This document shows positions 24,862 through 34,062 of a DNA stretch of 64,000 nt, piece after piece. The position numbers and the translations under genes are program-made. The stretch is from Candidatus Sericytochromatia bacterium (GTDB taxonomy: Bacteria > Cyanobacteriota > Sericytochromatia > UBA7694): assembly GCA_018780035.1 (NCBI GenBank), contig JADMKE010000013.1:124001-188000 (forward strand), written 5' to 3'. The stretch's first letter is position 1. Each line of letters starts with the position of its first letter. Under the pieces are notes generated by a model. It was not told the origin of the DNA and did not search any database. It saw only the letters and a program-made list of their open reading frames with translations.

Positions 24862-25077
24862 ATGCAAAAAGAAGACCCTTCACCCACTTCCCGCAGCGCT
24901 CAATTGCAAGAGCTTGAATGGCGTTTGCTGCAAATGGAAGCCCTGGTCAAAGAATTACGCCTTGAAGTGGCCGAACTCAAATCGTCGGTCCGCGATGAAG
25001 ATCTGCGCAATATCCAAAAAATGCGCGCCTACCAACAAAAGGTCGACAGCTTGGGCAAATTTGCCGAATCTGCCTGA
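24862..25077 (+). CDS. Short coiled-coil (SlyX-like) protein
   Basis: 71 residues. After a short Ser/Pro-rich start the rest is one heptad-patterned helix (L-E-W-R-L-L-Q-M-E-A-L-V-K-E-L-R-L-E-V-A-E-L-K), similar in size and character to SlyX. An AGGAATAGG stretch precedes the ATG. It converges on the S9 peptidase gene, with 12 bases between the stops. The role is unknown. Confidence 0.65.
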   Translation: MQKEDPSPTSRSAQLQELEWRLLQMEALVKELRLEVAELKSSVRDEDLRNIQKMRAYQQKVDSLGKFAESA

Positions 25078-25089
25078 ATCAACGCTGAG

Positions 25090-26931
25090 TCAATTCTGGC
25101 TGCGTCCCCCGAGATGGGCTTCCAAAAAGCGCTCCATGGCCGCATAAAAGCGGAAGCGGTTTTGCGGCTTGGCGAGCCCATGCCCCTCGTCTTCAAAGAG
25201 CAGGTATTCGTGGGGAATGCCTTTTTCTTGCATGGCGGCCACAATTTGCTCCGCCTCTTGCACGGTCACACGCGGATCGTTGGCCCCTTGGGCAATCATC
25301 ATCGGGATTTGAATCTGATCGACTTTGAACAGCGGTGAACGCGATTTGAGGAATTCTTCTTCGGTCTCGGGATCGCCAACGCGCTTTTTAAAATTGTCGA
25401 GCATGGCAGCCCAATAAGGTGGGAAAGAGCGAATCAGGGTAATCAAACTGCTCGGGCCGACCATATCGATCGCGCAGGCAAAGACATCCGGGGTAAAGGT
25501 CGCTCCCACCAAAGCCGCAAAGCCGCCATACGAGCCGCCATAAATTGCAATTTTCTCGCGGTCCACACCCTGGGTCACCGCCCAGTCCAAGGCGTCCAGC
25601 AGATCATCGTGCATTTTGCCTGCCCATTCACGGTCACCGGCGTTGAGAAAGTCTTTGCCATAGCCTGTGGAGCCCCGGTAATTGACCTGCAGACAGGCAT
25701 AACCGCGATTGGCCAGCCACTGGGCTTCGGGATGATAACCCCAGGTATCGCGCCACCAGGGGCCCCCATGTACATTTAAGACCATCGGCAGATTTTCGCG
25801 GGGCACGCCCAAGGGCCAAGTCATATAGCCCTCGATTTTGAGTCCATCGCGGGAAGTAAAGCGGATCGGTTCCATCGGGGCCAGGGGGTAATCGTTTAAA
25901 GCAGGCTGATGCACGAATAAAAAAGTGGGGGTTTGTGTGGCCCGGTCGTAGGCATAAAACTCCACAGGGCCAATATCCCGGTTGTAGCGCACCAGCCAGG
26001 TTTTGTCTGCATCGTCGCGGTTACTCAGAGCCCATTCCCCGAGACGGTAATGCTCCAAAAAGGAAAAGTCTTCGGCCAGGCTCTGATCGAGCAATTGCCA
26101 CTCTTCTTTGGCACGGGCAAAGGCCACAGCTTGCACGGCATAGGTATCGGGATGCACCAAAAGGCGACTGACATCGTAAAAGGGATCTTCGGCCAAGACC
26201 TCGGTGCTGCGATCGGTCAGATTTAAAGCCACCAGGCGGGCCGTATTGGCTGCGCGCGATTCAAGCAAATAAAGCGTTTGGCCGTCTTGGGAAAAATGGG
26301 AGGGGCTGCTGGTGAGACTGTCTTCCATCGGCCAATCGAGCAATTTCTCCCACTCGGCCTGGGGGGTTTCGCGGTAGATCAAACTCATCGAGCCATCGGG
26401 ATTGGCCGCCACTGCCGCCCGCACCTGAAAGCGGGCATCGGCCACCCAGCCCAAAACATTGCCTGGGTTTTCGGCGATCAATTGCAATTCACCCGTAGAC
26501 AGACGCAGATGGTAAACATCGTGTAATTGGGGGTTGCGCAGATTGAGGGCAATCAGAAGTTCATCGGAAAAGTGTTTGTCGCGCTGAATCACCTGGGCCT
26601 GTACATCTTCGTAAGGGGTATAGTCTTTGACTGCCCCACCTGTGAGATCCAGGCCGTAAAGGCGCCAGTTTTCATTGCCACCGCGATCCTGCAAATAGAG
26701 CAGATGGCGGCTGTCTTGGGCCCAGAAAAAGAGCCGAATCCCGCGATCGCGGTCCTGGGTAATCACCCGCGCGCTCTCGTCACTTAAGCTGCGGACCCAA
26801 ATATTGAGCACCCCCTGATCGGGAGCGAGAAAAGCAATCTGTGTGCCATCGGGTGAAATTTGTGGCGAGGTACGCTCGGGGTTGCCAAAGAGCACTTCAC
26901 GGGGAATCAGGGGGGGCAATAATTCGGTCAT
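25090..26931 (-). CDS. S9-family prolyl oligopeptidase-like peptidase
   Basis: 613 residues, AAGGAG nine bases before the ATG. The N-terminal 360 residues form a beta-propeller of the S9 type (Ser-Pro-Gln-Ile-Ser-Pro-Asp-Gly-Thr-Gln-Ile-Ala-Phe-Leu is the first blade). The C-terminal alpha/beta hydrolase has the triad Ser467 (G-G-S-Y-G-G), Asp552 (A-N-D-P-R-V) and His584 (G-H-G-L). It has no signal peptide, so it is probably cytoplasmic, where it would cut short peptides, as acylaminoacyl or dipeptidyl peptidases do. Its ATG overlaps the stop of the upstream MotB-like gene by four bases. Confidence 0.93.
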   Translation of the reverse strand: MTELLPPLIPREVLFGNPERTSPQISPDGTQIAFLAPDQGVLNIWVRSLSDESARVITQDRDRGIRLFFWAQDSRHLLYLQDRGGNENWRLYGLDLTGGAVKDYTPYEDVQAQVIQRDKHFSDELLIALNLRNPQLHDVYHLRLSTGELQLIAENPGNVLGWVADARFQVRAAVAANPDGSMSLIYRETPQAEWEKLLDWPMEDSLTSSPSHFSQDGQTLYLLESRAANTARLVALNLTDRSTEVLAEDPFYDVSRLLVHPDTYAVQAVAFARAKEEWQLLDQSLAEDFSFLEHYRLGEWALSNRDDADKTWLVRYNRDIGPVEFYAYDRATQTPTFLFVHQPALNDYPLAPMEPIRFTSRDGLKIEGYMTWPLGVPRENLPMVLNVHGGPWWRDTWGYHPEAQWLANRGYACLQVNYRGSTGYGKDFLNAGDREWAGKMHDDLLDALDWAVTQGVDREKIAIYGGSYGGFAALVGATFTPDVFACAIDMVGPSSLITLIRSFPPYWAAMLDNFKKRVGDPETEEEFLKSRSPLFKVDQIQIPMMIAQGANDPRVTVQEAEQIVAAMQEKGIPHEYLLFEDEGHGLAKPQNRFRFYAAMERFLEAHLGGRSQN

Positions 26932-27767
26932 CGGTTGGAACTCCTTCGAGATAGGGGTAAAGCAGACGGGGGAGAAGACGGAGGTAAAGCTGAGGGACGG
27001 CCCCCCACAGGGGCTTTTGAAGAGGGCGAAGCAGCGCCTCTCGTCAGAGCAGGGGAGACTTGACCTCTTTGCGCCACAGGCGTGGCAGAGAAGAGGGGTG
27101 TGGGGCTGGGACTCGGCGCGGGCAAGGCCAGAAAATGCAATTGCAGCGTGCCGAGGGATTGGGCTTTGCCTGCCTGTGGGGCTTTGCCCGCGAGCACCTG
27201 CAAACGCTCAGCAGGAGCCTGAGAGGTCATTAAAAAGTCGGCAATCCGGGCTGCTTGCAAGGCAGAAAGCTCCCAATCGCTGACCCAGCGCAGATTGCCG
27301 CTGCGTGCAGGCAGACCTGCGCCTTCGATTTGCAGGGCCAGATTCCACGTTTTTAATTGGCTTGCCAAGGTACGAAAAAAGGCCTGCGAGCGGGGAGAAA
27401 GCGTGCGCAAATCCCAGGCAAAAAGTTCAGTTGCAGGCACACGCCAGGTCAGGGTCTGAGGCGTACTTTTAAGATTGGCTGCCGCAACGGGCCATTTGAG
27501 CTGTTTAAAATTCTGTTTGAGCTGCTGCTCTAAATTGGCAGGCAAAGTGGGCAAAGCAGGACTGGGAGTGGGCCGGGGGGTCGCACTCGGCTGGCTTGAG
27601 GCTGAGGCCACCGGGGTGGCAGAACCGTGTTTGAGGCTCAAACTTTGCACCAAAAATAGCGCGACAACCAGCGCAAAGCCCAAATAAAGCCAGGTCCAAA
27701 GGAAACCCGACTCTTCTCCATCTCTGCGATGGGGCGTGGTTAATTGCTCAAAACGGCTGCGAGACAT
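26928..27767 (-). CDS. Single-pass envelope protein with OmpA/MotB-like domain
   Basis: 279 residues from the ATG at 27767; a GTG at 27788 would add seven. One membrane helix at about 23-42, then a Pro/Ser/Thr linker. Residues about 110-205 resemble the peptidoglycan-binding OmpA/MotB domain (L-S-P-R-S-Q-A-F-F-R-T-L-A, then a strand ending I-E-G, then W-E-L-S-A-L-Q-A-A-R-I-A-D-F-L). The tail is disordered and Ser/Pro-rich. Such proteins tether an inner-membrane complex to the cell wall. There is no motA-like partner here. It overlaps the S9 peptidase gene by four bases. Confidence 0.72.
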   Translation of the reverse strand: MSRSRFEQLTTPHRRDGEESGFLWTWLYLGFALVVALFLVQSLSLKHGSATPVASASSQPSATPRPTPSPALPTLPANLEQQLKQNFKQLKWPVAAANLKSTPQTLTWRVPATELFAWDLRTLSPRSQAFFRTLASQLKTWNLALQIEGAGLPARSGNLRWVSDWELSALQAARIADFLMTSQAPAERLQVLAGKAPQAGKAQSLGTLQLHFLALPAPSPSPTPLFSATPVAQRGQVSPALTRGAASPSSKAPVGGRPSALPPSSPPSALPLSRRSSNR

Positions 27768-27821
27768 GCTTAAAGTGTACCATTGCACTCACCCAATCGC
27801 TGATCTGCTGAATAAAAGTCT

Positions 27822-28847
27822 TTAACGCAAAAGCCGAGGCAAAGGCGGTGGAGAAGGGGAAGCCGCACGCGGAAAGAGAATACCGGGACGCACAATACCC
27901 GCACGGGCCTGATTGAGACGGTCTTCGGGTTTGGGACAGGCTTTGAGCTGTGTCGGTCGGCATTGTTTTAAAACCTGCAGGCATTGTTCGGGATTTTGGG
28001 CACATTGCTTGAGCTGCCGGGTATTTAAATCATCGAGTTTGGCCTGTAGCTTGGGCAAAATTTTTGTTTTGGGGTCAAACTCTTCGATAATAGCCGTAAA
28101 TTTGCGCTGTTTGTTATCTTTGCGCTTGATCTGAACCTTCATAAAATCGCGAAACTCAATCACCTCAGGTCGCTTGGCCAAGTCTCTTAGCTCATCGGGG
28201 GTTATTTGATGCACAATCGCACCGGTATCGCGTTGAACCACTTCCAAAGCCGCAGTGGAATCGAGATCGATCCGTTGATTTAAGCGGGTGCGAACATTGG
28301 CTTTGATTTGGGGCAAAAGTCCTTTGAGATTGATGGTTTCAGACGGGGAATAAAACTCCAAAACCTGATTGATTTCCAAAACAGGAACCTGTTTGAGATG
28401 ATAGGCCACAACCCTTTCACCGTTGGCATCACGGCTGATTTTATCGATCACCATCGTTACCGCTTCGTCGTCGATTCGGGCTTTAAACTGGCGAATCTGA
28501 TCATCGCTGATTTCATCCCCACCATTTTCATCCATACCTTGGGCATAAGCAGGCGCGCCCAAAAGCAAATCCAAATTGAAATGATGAAAATGGACCATCT
28601 GGCTTTGCACCAAAAATGCACTGGTACCCGAAGGCAGACTAAATTCGCCTTCAACTTCACCCACTTCGAGACGTTGGCCTTTGCTATTGGGGCGAATATC
28701 TGTCTGAGTGGTCGTATTTTGGATTGTGTTGCTGCTGGTCAAAGCCGTCGCCGGGGAGGGGGAGGTCGTCGGCGAGGTCGCTGGGGCACAGGCAGCAAGC
28801 AGGCTTAGCAATAGGCCTAAACGGGACAAAAGCGGGAACGGTTTCAT
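27822..28847 (-). CDS. Lipoprotein of unknown function
   Basis: 341 residues. The signal ends in Leu-Leu-Ala-Ala-Cys, a lipobox, followed by 40 Ser/Thr residues of linker. The mature part (about 60-300) is alpha/beta, with H-F-H-H near residue 88 and a Cys-containing stretch with four Cys (C-A-Q-N-P-E-Q-C, C-R-P-T-Q-L-K-A-C) near residues 290-310 that may form disulfides. A Pro-rich tail ends the protein. The gene overlaps the end of the XRE-TPR regulator gene by four bases, so it is co-translated with it. The family is not recognised. Confidence 0.82.
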   Translation of the reverse strand: MKPFPLLSRLGLLLSLLAACAPATSPTTSPSPATALTSSNTIQNTTTQTDIRPNSKGQRLEVGEVEGEFSLPSGTSAFLVQSQMVHFHHFNLDLLLGAPAYAQGMDENGGDEISDDQIRQFKARIDDEAVTMVIDKISRDANGERVVAYHLKQVPVLEINQVLEFYSPSETINLKGLLPQIKANVRTRLNQRIDLDSTAALEVVQRDTGAIVHQITPDELRDLAKRPEVIEFRDFMKVQIKRKDNKQRKFTAIIEEFDPKTKILPKLQAKLDDLNTRQLKQCAQNPEQCLQVLKQCRPTQLKACPKPEDRLNQARAGIVRPGILFPRAASPSPPPLPRLLR

Positions 28848-30067
28848 TTCTTCTCCTCCAGCTTGAGCAACTTGACAAATTCAGCCGCTCGCAACGTGCG
28901 CAACGATTTTAAATCAGGATCGACGGGGGCCTCTGTTCGGGTGCGATTGTTTTCATCGTCAATTTCAACCGCCCGCAAGAGCGAGCGCAGACCGAGTTCA
29001 AGCAAGGTCTCATCGGGATGAAAGCGGTACTTTAAACTAAACAAACAGGCCTTTAAATAGTGTACCAGCCAATAGTTGGGAAGACAGCATTCAATCAAAT
29101 TAATATTGTGTTCAGCCGCTTCAAATTCTTGATTCTTGGCATGGGCATGCACCAAAAAGAGCGCACTTTCGACCAGATCGTGATAGCTGAGCTTTTCTTT
29201 CTCTTGGGAATGCACCACCTGTTTAAATCCGGCAATTGTGCCGAGATAATCACTTTTTTGACCCGCCAGGTCGTTTAAATAGGCCTGGTTAAACTGCACA
29301 CGGGCATACTCATCGAGGATATAGATATCGTCGGGGGCCAGTGCCAAAGCGGCTTCAAAGTAATCGCGGGCCTGAGCGAGGTATTGTTCGGCATTTTGTT
29401 GGGCTTCTTTTTTAGCTTTGGCCTTCTTTTGGTCGTGGGCCAGAATAAAGCTATCGAGAAATTCATAGCCCTGTAAAAAATAGACCACGCCGAGATTGAG
29501 CAGCAAATCTTGGCGTTCAATCGCCAGCCGATGTGAATCGGGATTGAGGTCAAAATAGCGCAAAGCCTCTAATTGAAATTCAATTGCTTTGAGATAGCGA
29601 CCATGGGCCAACTCCAGGGCAGAAGACAGGGTTTGCAACTGAATCTGATCGTCAAAGAGTCGAAATCCTTCGTCAATTTTGGTTTGGGCCACTTCCAACT
29701 TGCCCTGGCGAATCAGGGAGATAATCAGCGAGATATAGGCCCTGAAATTGTGGGGATTCTTTACCAAGGCCTCTTGGAAAATGGCGATCACGTCTTGGCG
29801 ACCCGTAAAGCTGTCGATGTGCAGTGGGGTATAATCAGCCGCAATGAGTAAATCGTCCAGCGCAGCATCGTTGCCTTCGGGAAAAAAGACAGGCCCCAAC
29901 TGCAAAATAAATTCTTTGGAAGGTTGCCGCTCACCGGCTTCCAGCCTTGAAACAAAGGACTCAGAGACACCCACACGCTCAGCCAATTTTTTCATGGTCA
30001 GCTTGCGCTGTTTGCGTAAACGGCGCAAAGCGGCATGAAAAGGCTCATATTTCTTGTGCTCTGACAC
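28844..30067 (-). CDS. XRE-family HTH regulator with long TPR-like domain
   Basis: 407 residues. An XRE-type helix-turn-helix lies at about 10-65 (L-T-M-K-K-L-A-E-R-V-G-V-S-E-S-F-V-S-R-L-E-A-G). The remaining 340 residues are helical repeats of TPR type. This layout is that of RRNPP-type quorum-sensing regulators, though no peptide-binding pocket can be proven here. A near-consensus promoter with a palindrome over the -35 box lies about 110-140 bases upstream. It overlaps the following lipoprotein gene by four bases. Confidence 0.88.
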   Translation of the reverse strand: MSEHKKYEPFHAALRRLRKQRKLTMKKLAERVGVSESFVSRLEAGERQPSKEFILQLGPVFFPEGNDAALDDLLIAADYTPLHIDSFTGRQDVIAIFQEALVKNPHNFRAYISLIISLIRQGKLEVAQTKIDEGFRLFDDQIQLQTLSSALELAHGRYLKAIEFQLEALRYFDLNPDSHRLAIERQDLLLNLGVVYFLQGYEFLDSFILAHDQKKAKAKKEAQQNAEQYLAQARDYFEAALALAPDDIYILDEYARVQFNQAYLNDLAGQKSDYLGTIAGFKQVVHSQEKEKLSYHDLVESALFLVHAHAKNQEFEAAEHNINLIECCLPNYWLVHYLKACLFSLKYRFHPDETLLELGLRSLLRAVEIDDENNRTRTEAPVDPDLKSLRTLRAAEFVKLLKLEEKK

Positions 30068-30176
30068 GTTGATTTTCTCTGGACTTTCGCTTTTGGAGTT
30101 TCGCTTAAAGACTCAGACGGGGTCAATACTCTGCCAAGTCTGAGTCGGAGAGAGATCCGTTGATCTCTATGTGTCA

Positions 30177-30207
30177 TTTATAACAAATAACTTGACATTT
30201 TGTCAAG
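30177..30207 (-). promoter_or_regulatory. Sigma-70-type promoter with operator-like palindrome
   Basis: Read on the minus strand, TTGACA (30206-30201) and TATAAA (30182-30177) are separated by 18 bases and point to the XRE-TPR gene. CTTGACA-TTT-TGTCAAG (30191-30207) is a perfect 7-base inverted repeat that covers the -35. It is well placed for autorepression. Confidence 0.65.
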
Positions 30208-30300
30208 AAAAGGAATGGGATCAAAAAGCTGTGGAAAGAAAAGATGAATGTGTTAATAATATTATACCCAATCATTTTGATAAGAAAGATAAAAACTTAG

Positions 30301-31251
30301 GTGCTGACTGAGCCCCTGCAATTCAACTCTTTGTTTATGACACTCCCCACGGGTCAGCGTTTGCATTTGCGCCAGATTTTGAGAACCGAAGGGAAAGGGC
30401 CCGTGATTTGGCTCCTGCACGGAGCCATTGAAAACGGCAAAATCTTTTATTCCGAGTCCGGCAAAGGTCTGGCCTGCTTTCTGGCAAGGGCCGGTTACCA
30501 GGTCTATGTCTGCGATTTGGGAGGAAGGGGCCAGAGTACCCCACCGATCAGTCGCAAGACACGTTATAGCCAAACAGAGACCATTTTAAACGAGCTCCCC
30601 GCCATTCAAACCTATTTACAGGCCCGTCACCCCCAACACCCTGTTTTTTGGCTCGCCCACTCCTGGGGTGGGGTCTTGTTTTTTGCCCATTTGGCGCGTT
30701 TGGGCAAAGTGCCCAGTCATTTGGCGGGAGTGGTCTGTTTGGGCACCAAACGACAGGTCAAGGTCAAAAATCGGGATCGCCTGATCCAAATTGAAGGGGT
30801 CTGGAAACGTTTTGCCTATTTGCTGACGGCAATTTATGGCTATTTGCCCGCCCGACAGTGGAAATTTGGCTCCGATAGCGAAAGTCGCAGCTCTCATCAC
30901 CAGAGTGTGTGCTGGGTCAAACCCGGTCCTTGGCGCGATCCCGAAGATGATTTTGACTATGAAACGGCCCTGCAAAAGCTGGATTTGCCCCCAGCGCTGT
31001 TTTTAACCGGCGTGGCTGATAGCTGTCTGGGCCACGCCCAAGACGTACAGACCTTTATGGCCGAATTGCATCATCCGGGAGCAGAGTTTAAGCTGATTGG
31101 CAAAGCCATGGGCTTTTTACACGACTATGATCACATCAACCTCCTGACCCACCCCGACGCCCCGAAAGATCATTTTATCCCCATTTTAAACTGGTTAGAG
31201 CAACAGGAAAAACGTTGGCAGCAACAGCATTCGGGCGCCGTGGTATACTAA
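30301..31251 (+). CDS. Alpha/beta hydrolase
   Basis: 316 residues from a GTG. The fold shows the oxyanion-hole L-L-H-G near residue 38, nucleophile elbow A-H-S-W-G-G near residue 120, an Asp in G-V-A-D-S and a His in H-D-Y-D-H-I-N. The segment C-D-L-G-G-R-G-Q-S is typical of lipase and esterase families. No signal peptide. The GTG start has no strong Shine-Dalgarno, so the first residues are uncertain. It is the only gene between two divergent or unrelated units; substrate unknown. Confidence 0.87.
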   Translation: MLTEPLQFNSLFMTLPTGQRLHLRQILRTEGKGPVIWLLHGAIENGKIFYSESGKGLACFLARAGYQVYVCDLGGRGQSTPPISRKTRYSQTETILNELPAIQTYLQARHPQHPVFWLAHSWGGVLFFAHLARLGKVPSHLAGVVCLGTKRQVKVKNRDRLIQIEGVWKRFAYLLTAIYGYLPARQWKFGSDSESRSSHHQSVCWVKPGPWRDPEDDFDYETALQKLDLPPALFLTGVADSCLGHAQDVQTFMAELHHPGAEFKLIGKAMGFLHDYDHINLLTHPDAPKDHFIPILNWLEQQEKRWQQQHSGAVVY

Positions 31252-31306
31252 AGGACAATTTCAGCTCCAGATTTAACAGCAGAGCAAACCAGGAAGGACA
31301 TTTCGA

Positions 31307-31483
31307 ATGGCCCGTTGCCAGTTTCCCGCCCGTACCCGTGCACATACCCGCGCCGTAGGCAAATCCCGATTATCTCCAGTCACCTGGATCCTACTGGGCC
31401 TGGTCTCAGGAGGTGTATTGGCCCTGGTGATCTGGGCCCTGTTTATGGCCAATCACAAACCCCGCAAACCCGCTTTGTGGTAA
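31307..31483 (+). CDS. 58-residue single-span membrane protein
   Basis: ATG at 31307 is preceded by AGGAAGGA about eight bases upstream. The protein has an Arg-rich start, one hydrophobic helix at about 26-48 (I-L-L-G-L-V-S-G-G-V-L-A-L-V-I-W-A-L-F) and a basic tail ending Ala-Leu-Trp. By the positive-inside rule, charge is present on both sides, so orientation is unclear. It is 55 bases after the hydrolase gene and may be co-transcribed. The family is unknown. Such small proteins are easily missed. Confidence 0.65.
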   Translation: MARCQFPARTRAHTRAVGKSRLSPVTWILLGLVSGGVLALVIWALFMANHKPRKPALW

Positions 31484-31584
31484 GCCGCTGAACACCGACC
31501 TGCCTTGAGGTGTCTGAAAGATCAACCCAATCATGATCACCCAGTCCGGGTGAGCGCATCATGATCACCTTAAGGAGGCCGACG

Positions 31585-33822
31585 ATGTTCTTTTTTTTGC
31601 GCCCCAGCTATTGCTCCAGGTATTGGCTTGGCGGGCTGTTTTTATTGAGTCTCAGCCTGTTCAGTGGTAGCTTGCCCGCTTATGCTGACGGATTTTTATT
31701 GCCCCATTTGCCCAATCACATGATTGCACCGCTGCCCGAGCAGCCCAATTTTGCGATCAAATACCACAAAGTCGAAGTCGAAATTAACCATCCCCTGGCC
31801 CGCACCCGCGTGGATCAGGTCTTTCACAATCCCTCAGCCCGTGAACTGGAAGGCACCTATCTCTTTCCGATTCCAAGCGGAGCCACTCTCTCGCAATTTG
31901 CGATGGATGTTGATGGCAAAATGACCAAAGCTGAACTCTTAGAGTCCAATCAGGCCCGCCAAATTTACGAAGAAATTGTCAGGCGCCGTATCGACCCCGG
32001 TTTGCTTGAATATGCAGGCAGCAATCTCTACCGGGCACGGGTTTTCCCGATTCCAGCCCGAGGCGACAAACGGATTCAACTCAGTTATGATCAGCTTTTG
32101 CCCACCCAAAGCAGTTTACACACTTACCGCTACACCCTCAGCACCGAAAAATTTTCAGCCAAACCACTGGAAAAGGTCAGTGTGACGATCAAGCTCAAAA
32201 CCAAAACCCCGCTTAAATCGGTGTATTCACCCAGCCACGAACTCAAAATCACCCGCCAAGGCGAGTTCAGCGCGCTGATCAGCTACGAAGCCAGTCAGGT
32301 CAAACCCGACACGGATTTTGAAATTTATTACACCACCGCCGAAGATGCCATTGGTCTCTCGCTGCTCTCTTATCGCGAAAGCCAACAAGACGGTTATTTT
32401 ATGCTGCTCGGCGCCCCCCAAGTAGAGTGGAAACAAAATCAGAACACGGCCAAGCACCTGACCTTCATTCTCGACACAAGTGGCAGCATGGCCGGAGACA
32501 AGATCAAACAGGCCAAAGCAGCTCTGGAGTATAATCTCAACCAATTGGCCCCCCAGGATTCTTTTCATTTGATCAGCTTCAGCGATACAGTCGAGCCCTT
32601 TTCCAAAGGAGCCTTGCCCGCCAGCTCTGCCAATATCCGCAAGGCGATTGCCCATATCCAAAAATTGGAAGCGACCGGCGGCACGGATATTGACTCAGCC
32701 CTGCAAATGGCGCTTAAACAACAGGGGCCCCGCAAAATGAACCTGATTGTGTTTTTGACCGATGGTGACCCCACCGTGGGTGAAACCAATTTTAATACCA
32801 TTTTGAACAAAGCCCGCAAAGGCAATCAAAACAAAGCCCGACTCTTTGTCTTTGGGGTGGGCTTTGATGTCAATATTCCATTTTTGGACAAACTCTCACA
32901 AGAAAACCGAGGCAGCAGTGAATTTGTGCGGCCCGAAGAGAATATTGAAATCAAGGTTTCAAGCCTGTTTAACCGTATTAGCCACCCGATTCTGGCCGAT
33001 CTCAAACTGGATTTTGGCCAGACCCAGGTCTACGATCTCTACCCCCGCGAATTGCCTGATTTGTTCAAAGGCAGTCAAATGGTACTGGTTGGGCGCTATC
33101 GCCAGCCGGGGCCTGTCAGTCTGAGTTTGAGCGGGGTCTTGCAGGGCAAACCCCAGAAATTTGTCTATTCTGGCCAAAGCCTCAGTCCCGAAAAAACAAG
33201 CCATGCCTTTTTACCCCGGCTTTGGGCCACACGCAAAATTGGTTTTTTACTGGATCAGATTCGCCTCAAAGGCAAAAGCCAGGAATTGGTCGAAGAAGTG
33301 ATTCGCCTGAGCAAGGCCTACGGGATTATCACCGAATACACCTCGTTTTTGGTGCGCGAAGACGTGGACGTGCGCCGTCCCGCCGAAAGTGCCCCAATGC
33401 GGGAAGAAGCCGATGGCTATCTCTCGCGCAGCCTCGATGAAGCCAAAGGCTCTTGGGCCATCAGCCAGAGCCGCAATGCCCAGAAAATGCAAGACAACGT
33501 CGCGCCTGCAGCCGCGAACCGCTTTTATGACTCAGCGGGCCAAGAGCAGCAGATCACCCAGGTGCGTTATGTTGGCCAGCGGGCCTTTTACCAGAAAAAG
33601 AACCTCTGGCAAGATGCCGCTGTGGCAGATAAATTGCCACGTTTGCCGATTGCCCGCTACAGCGAACTCTATTTTGCCCTGAGCCAAAATGCCGAATTGC
33701 GGCAAATTCTGGCCCTGGGCCCCGAATTGGAGTTTGTGCATGGCGGCTACCTGATTCAGATCGGGGAAAAAGGCCAAACACAAACCACGGCAGAGCTGAA
33801 GAAAAAACTCGCACTGCCCTGA
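31585..33822 (+). CDS. Secreted VIT/vWA-domain protein
   Basis: 745 residues from the ATG at 31585, which has a strong AAGGAGG seven bases upstream; an in-frame ATG at 31561 lies before that ribosome site. A signal peptide ends near residue 36 (Ala-Tyr-Ala). A VIT domain at about 40-165 has R-V-D-Q-V-F-H-N-P and Y-L-F-P-I-P. A vWA domain at about 285-470 has an intact MIDAS (D-T-S-G-S-M-A-G at about 297, T-G-G-T-D and L-T-D-G-D-P). These bind protein ligands through a metal ion. The C-terminal 250 residues are less conserved. It probably acts at the cell surface. Confidence 0.92.
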   Translation: MFFFLRPSYCSRYWLGGLFLLSLSLFSGSLPAYADGFLLPHLPNHMIAPLPEQPNFAIKYHKVEVEINHPLARTRVDQVFHNPSARELEGTYLFPIPSGATLSQFAMDVDGKMTKAELLESNQARQIYEEIVRRRIDPGLLEYAGSNLYRARVFPIPARGDKRIQLSYDQLLPTQSSLHTYRYTLSTEKFSAKPLEKVSVTIKLKTKTPLKSVYSPSHELKITRQGEFSALISYEASQVKPDTDFEIYYTTAEDAIGLSLLSYRESQQDGYFMLLGAPQVEWKQNQNTAKHLTFILDTSGSMAGDKIKQAKAALEYNLNQLAPQDSFHLISFSDTVEPFSKGALPASSANIRKAIAHIQKLEATGGTDIDSALQMALKQQGPRKMNLIVFLTDGDPTVGETNFNTILNKARKGNQNKARLFVFGVGFDVNIPFLDKLSQENRGSSEFVRPEENIEIKVSSLFNRISHPILADLKLDFGQTQVYDLYPRELPDLFKGSQMVLVGRYRQPGPVSLSLSGVLQGKPQKFVYSGQSLSPEKTSHAFLPRLWATRKIGFLLDQIRLKGKSQELVEEVIRLSKAYGIITEYTSFLVREDVDVRRPAESAPMREEADGYLSRSLDEAKGSWAISQSRNAQKMQDNVAPAAANRFYDSAGQEQQITQVRYVGQRAFYQKKNLWQDAAVADKLPRLPIARYSELYFALSQNAELRQILALGPELEFVHGGYLIQIGEKGQTQTTAELKKKLALP

Positions 33823-33843
33823 TTTTAAGCGCATAAAAGCCTG

Positions 33844-33877
33844 ACAGCCCCTGGTGATTTTATTCATCAGGGGCTGT
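33844..33877 (+). terminator. Stem-loop after vWA gene
   Basis: ACAGCCCCTG (33844-33853) pairs perfectly with CAGGGGCTGT (33868-33877) around a 14-base loop. There is no T-run, so termination would need help; it could instead protect the mRNA end. Confidence 0.5.
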
Positions 33878-34062
33878 ATACTGAAAGAGAAGACAAGCAG
33901 ATACCGTAAAGAATTGGTTATACAAAAGTTAAAATTCGTTTAATCTTACAAAAAAGCAGTTCAGACTTTGTGTCTTTTGCCCATATATCTTTTATAGCGC
34001 CGAGCCGCCCGGCCAAAGAGCGGAATATAAACAAGTGTGTATTTAAAGAGGAGTATTTGAAA

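Noticed and set aside
24860-24864. tRNA or other RNA genes in spacers
   Set aside because: I looked for CCA ends, cloverleaf stems and rRNA words across the spacers and saw none.
31530-31569. ATCATGATCACC direct repeat before the vWA gene
   Set aside because: It is only 12 bases, partly palindromic, and the first copy lies in a plain intergenic stretch; no further support.
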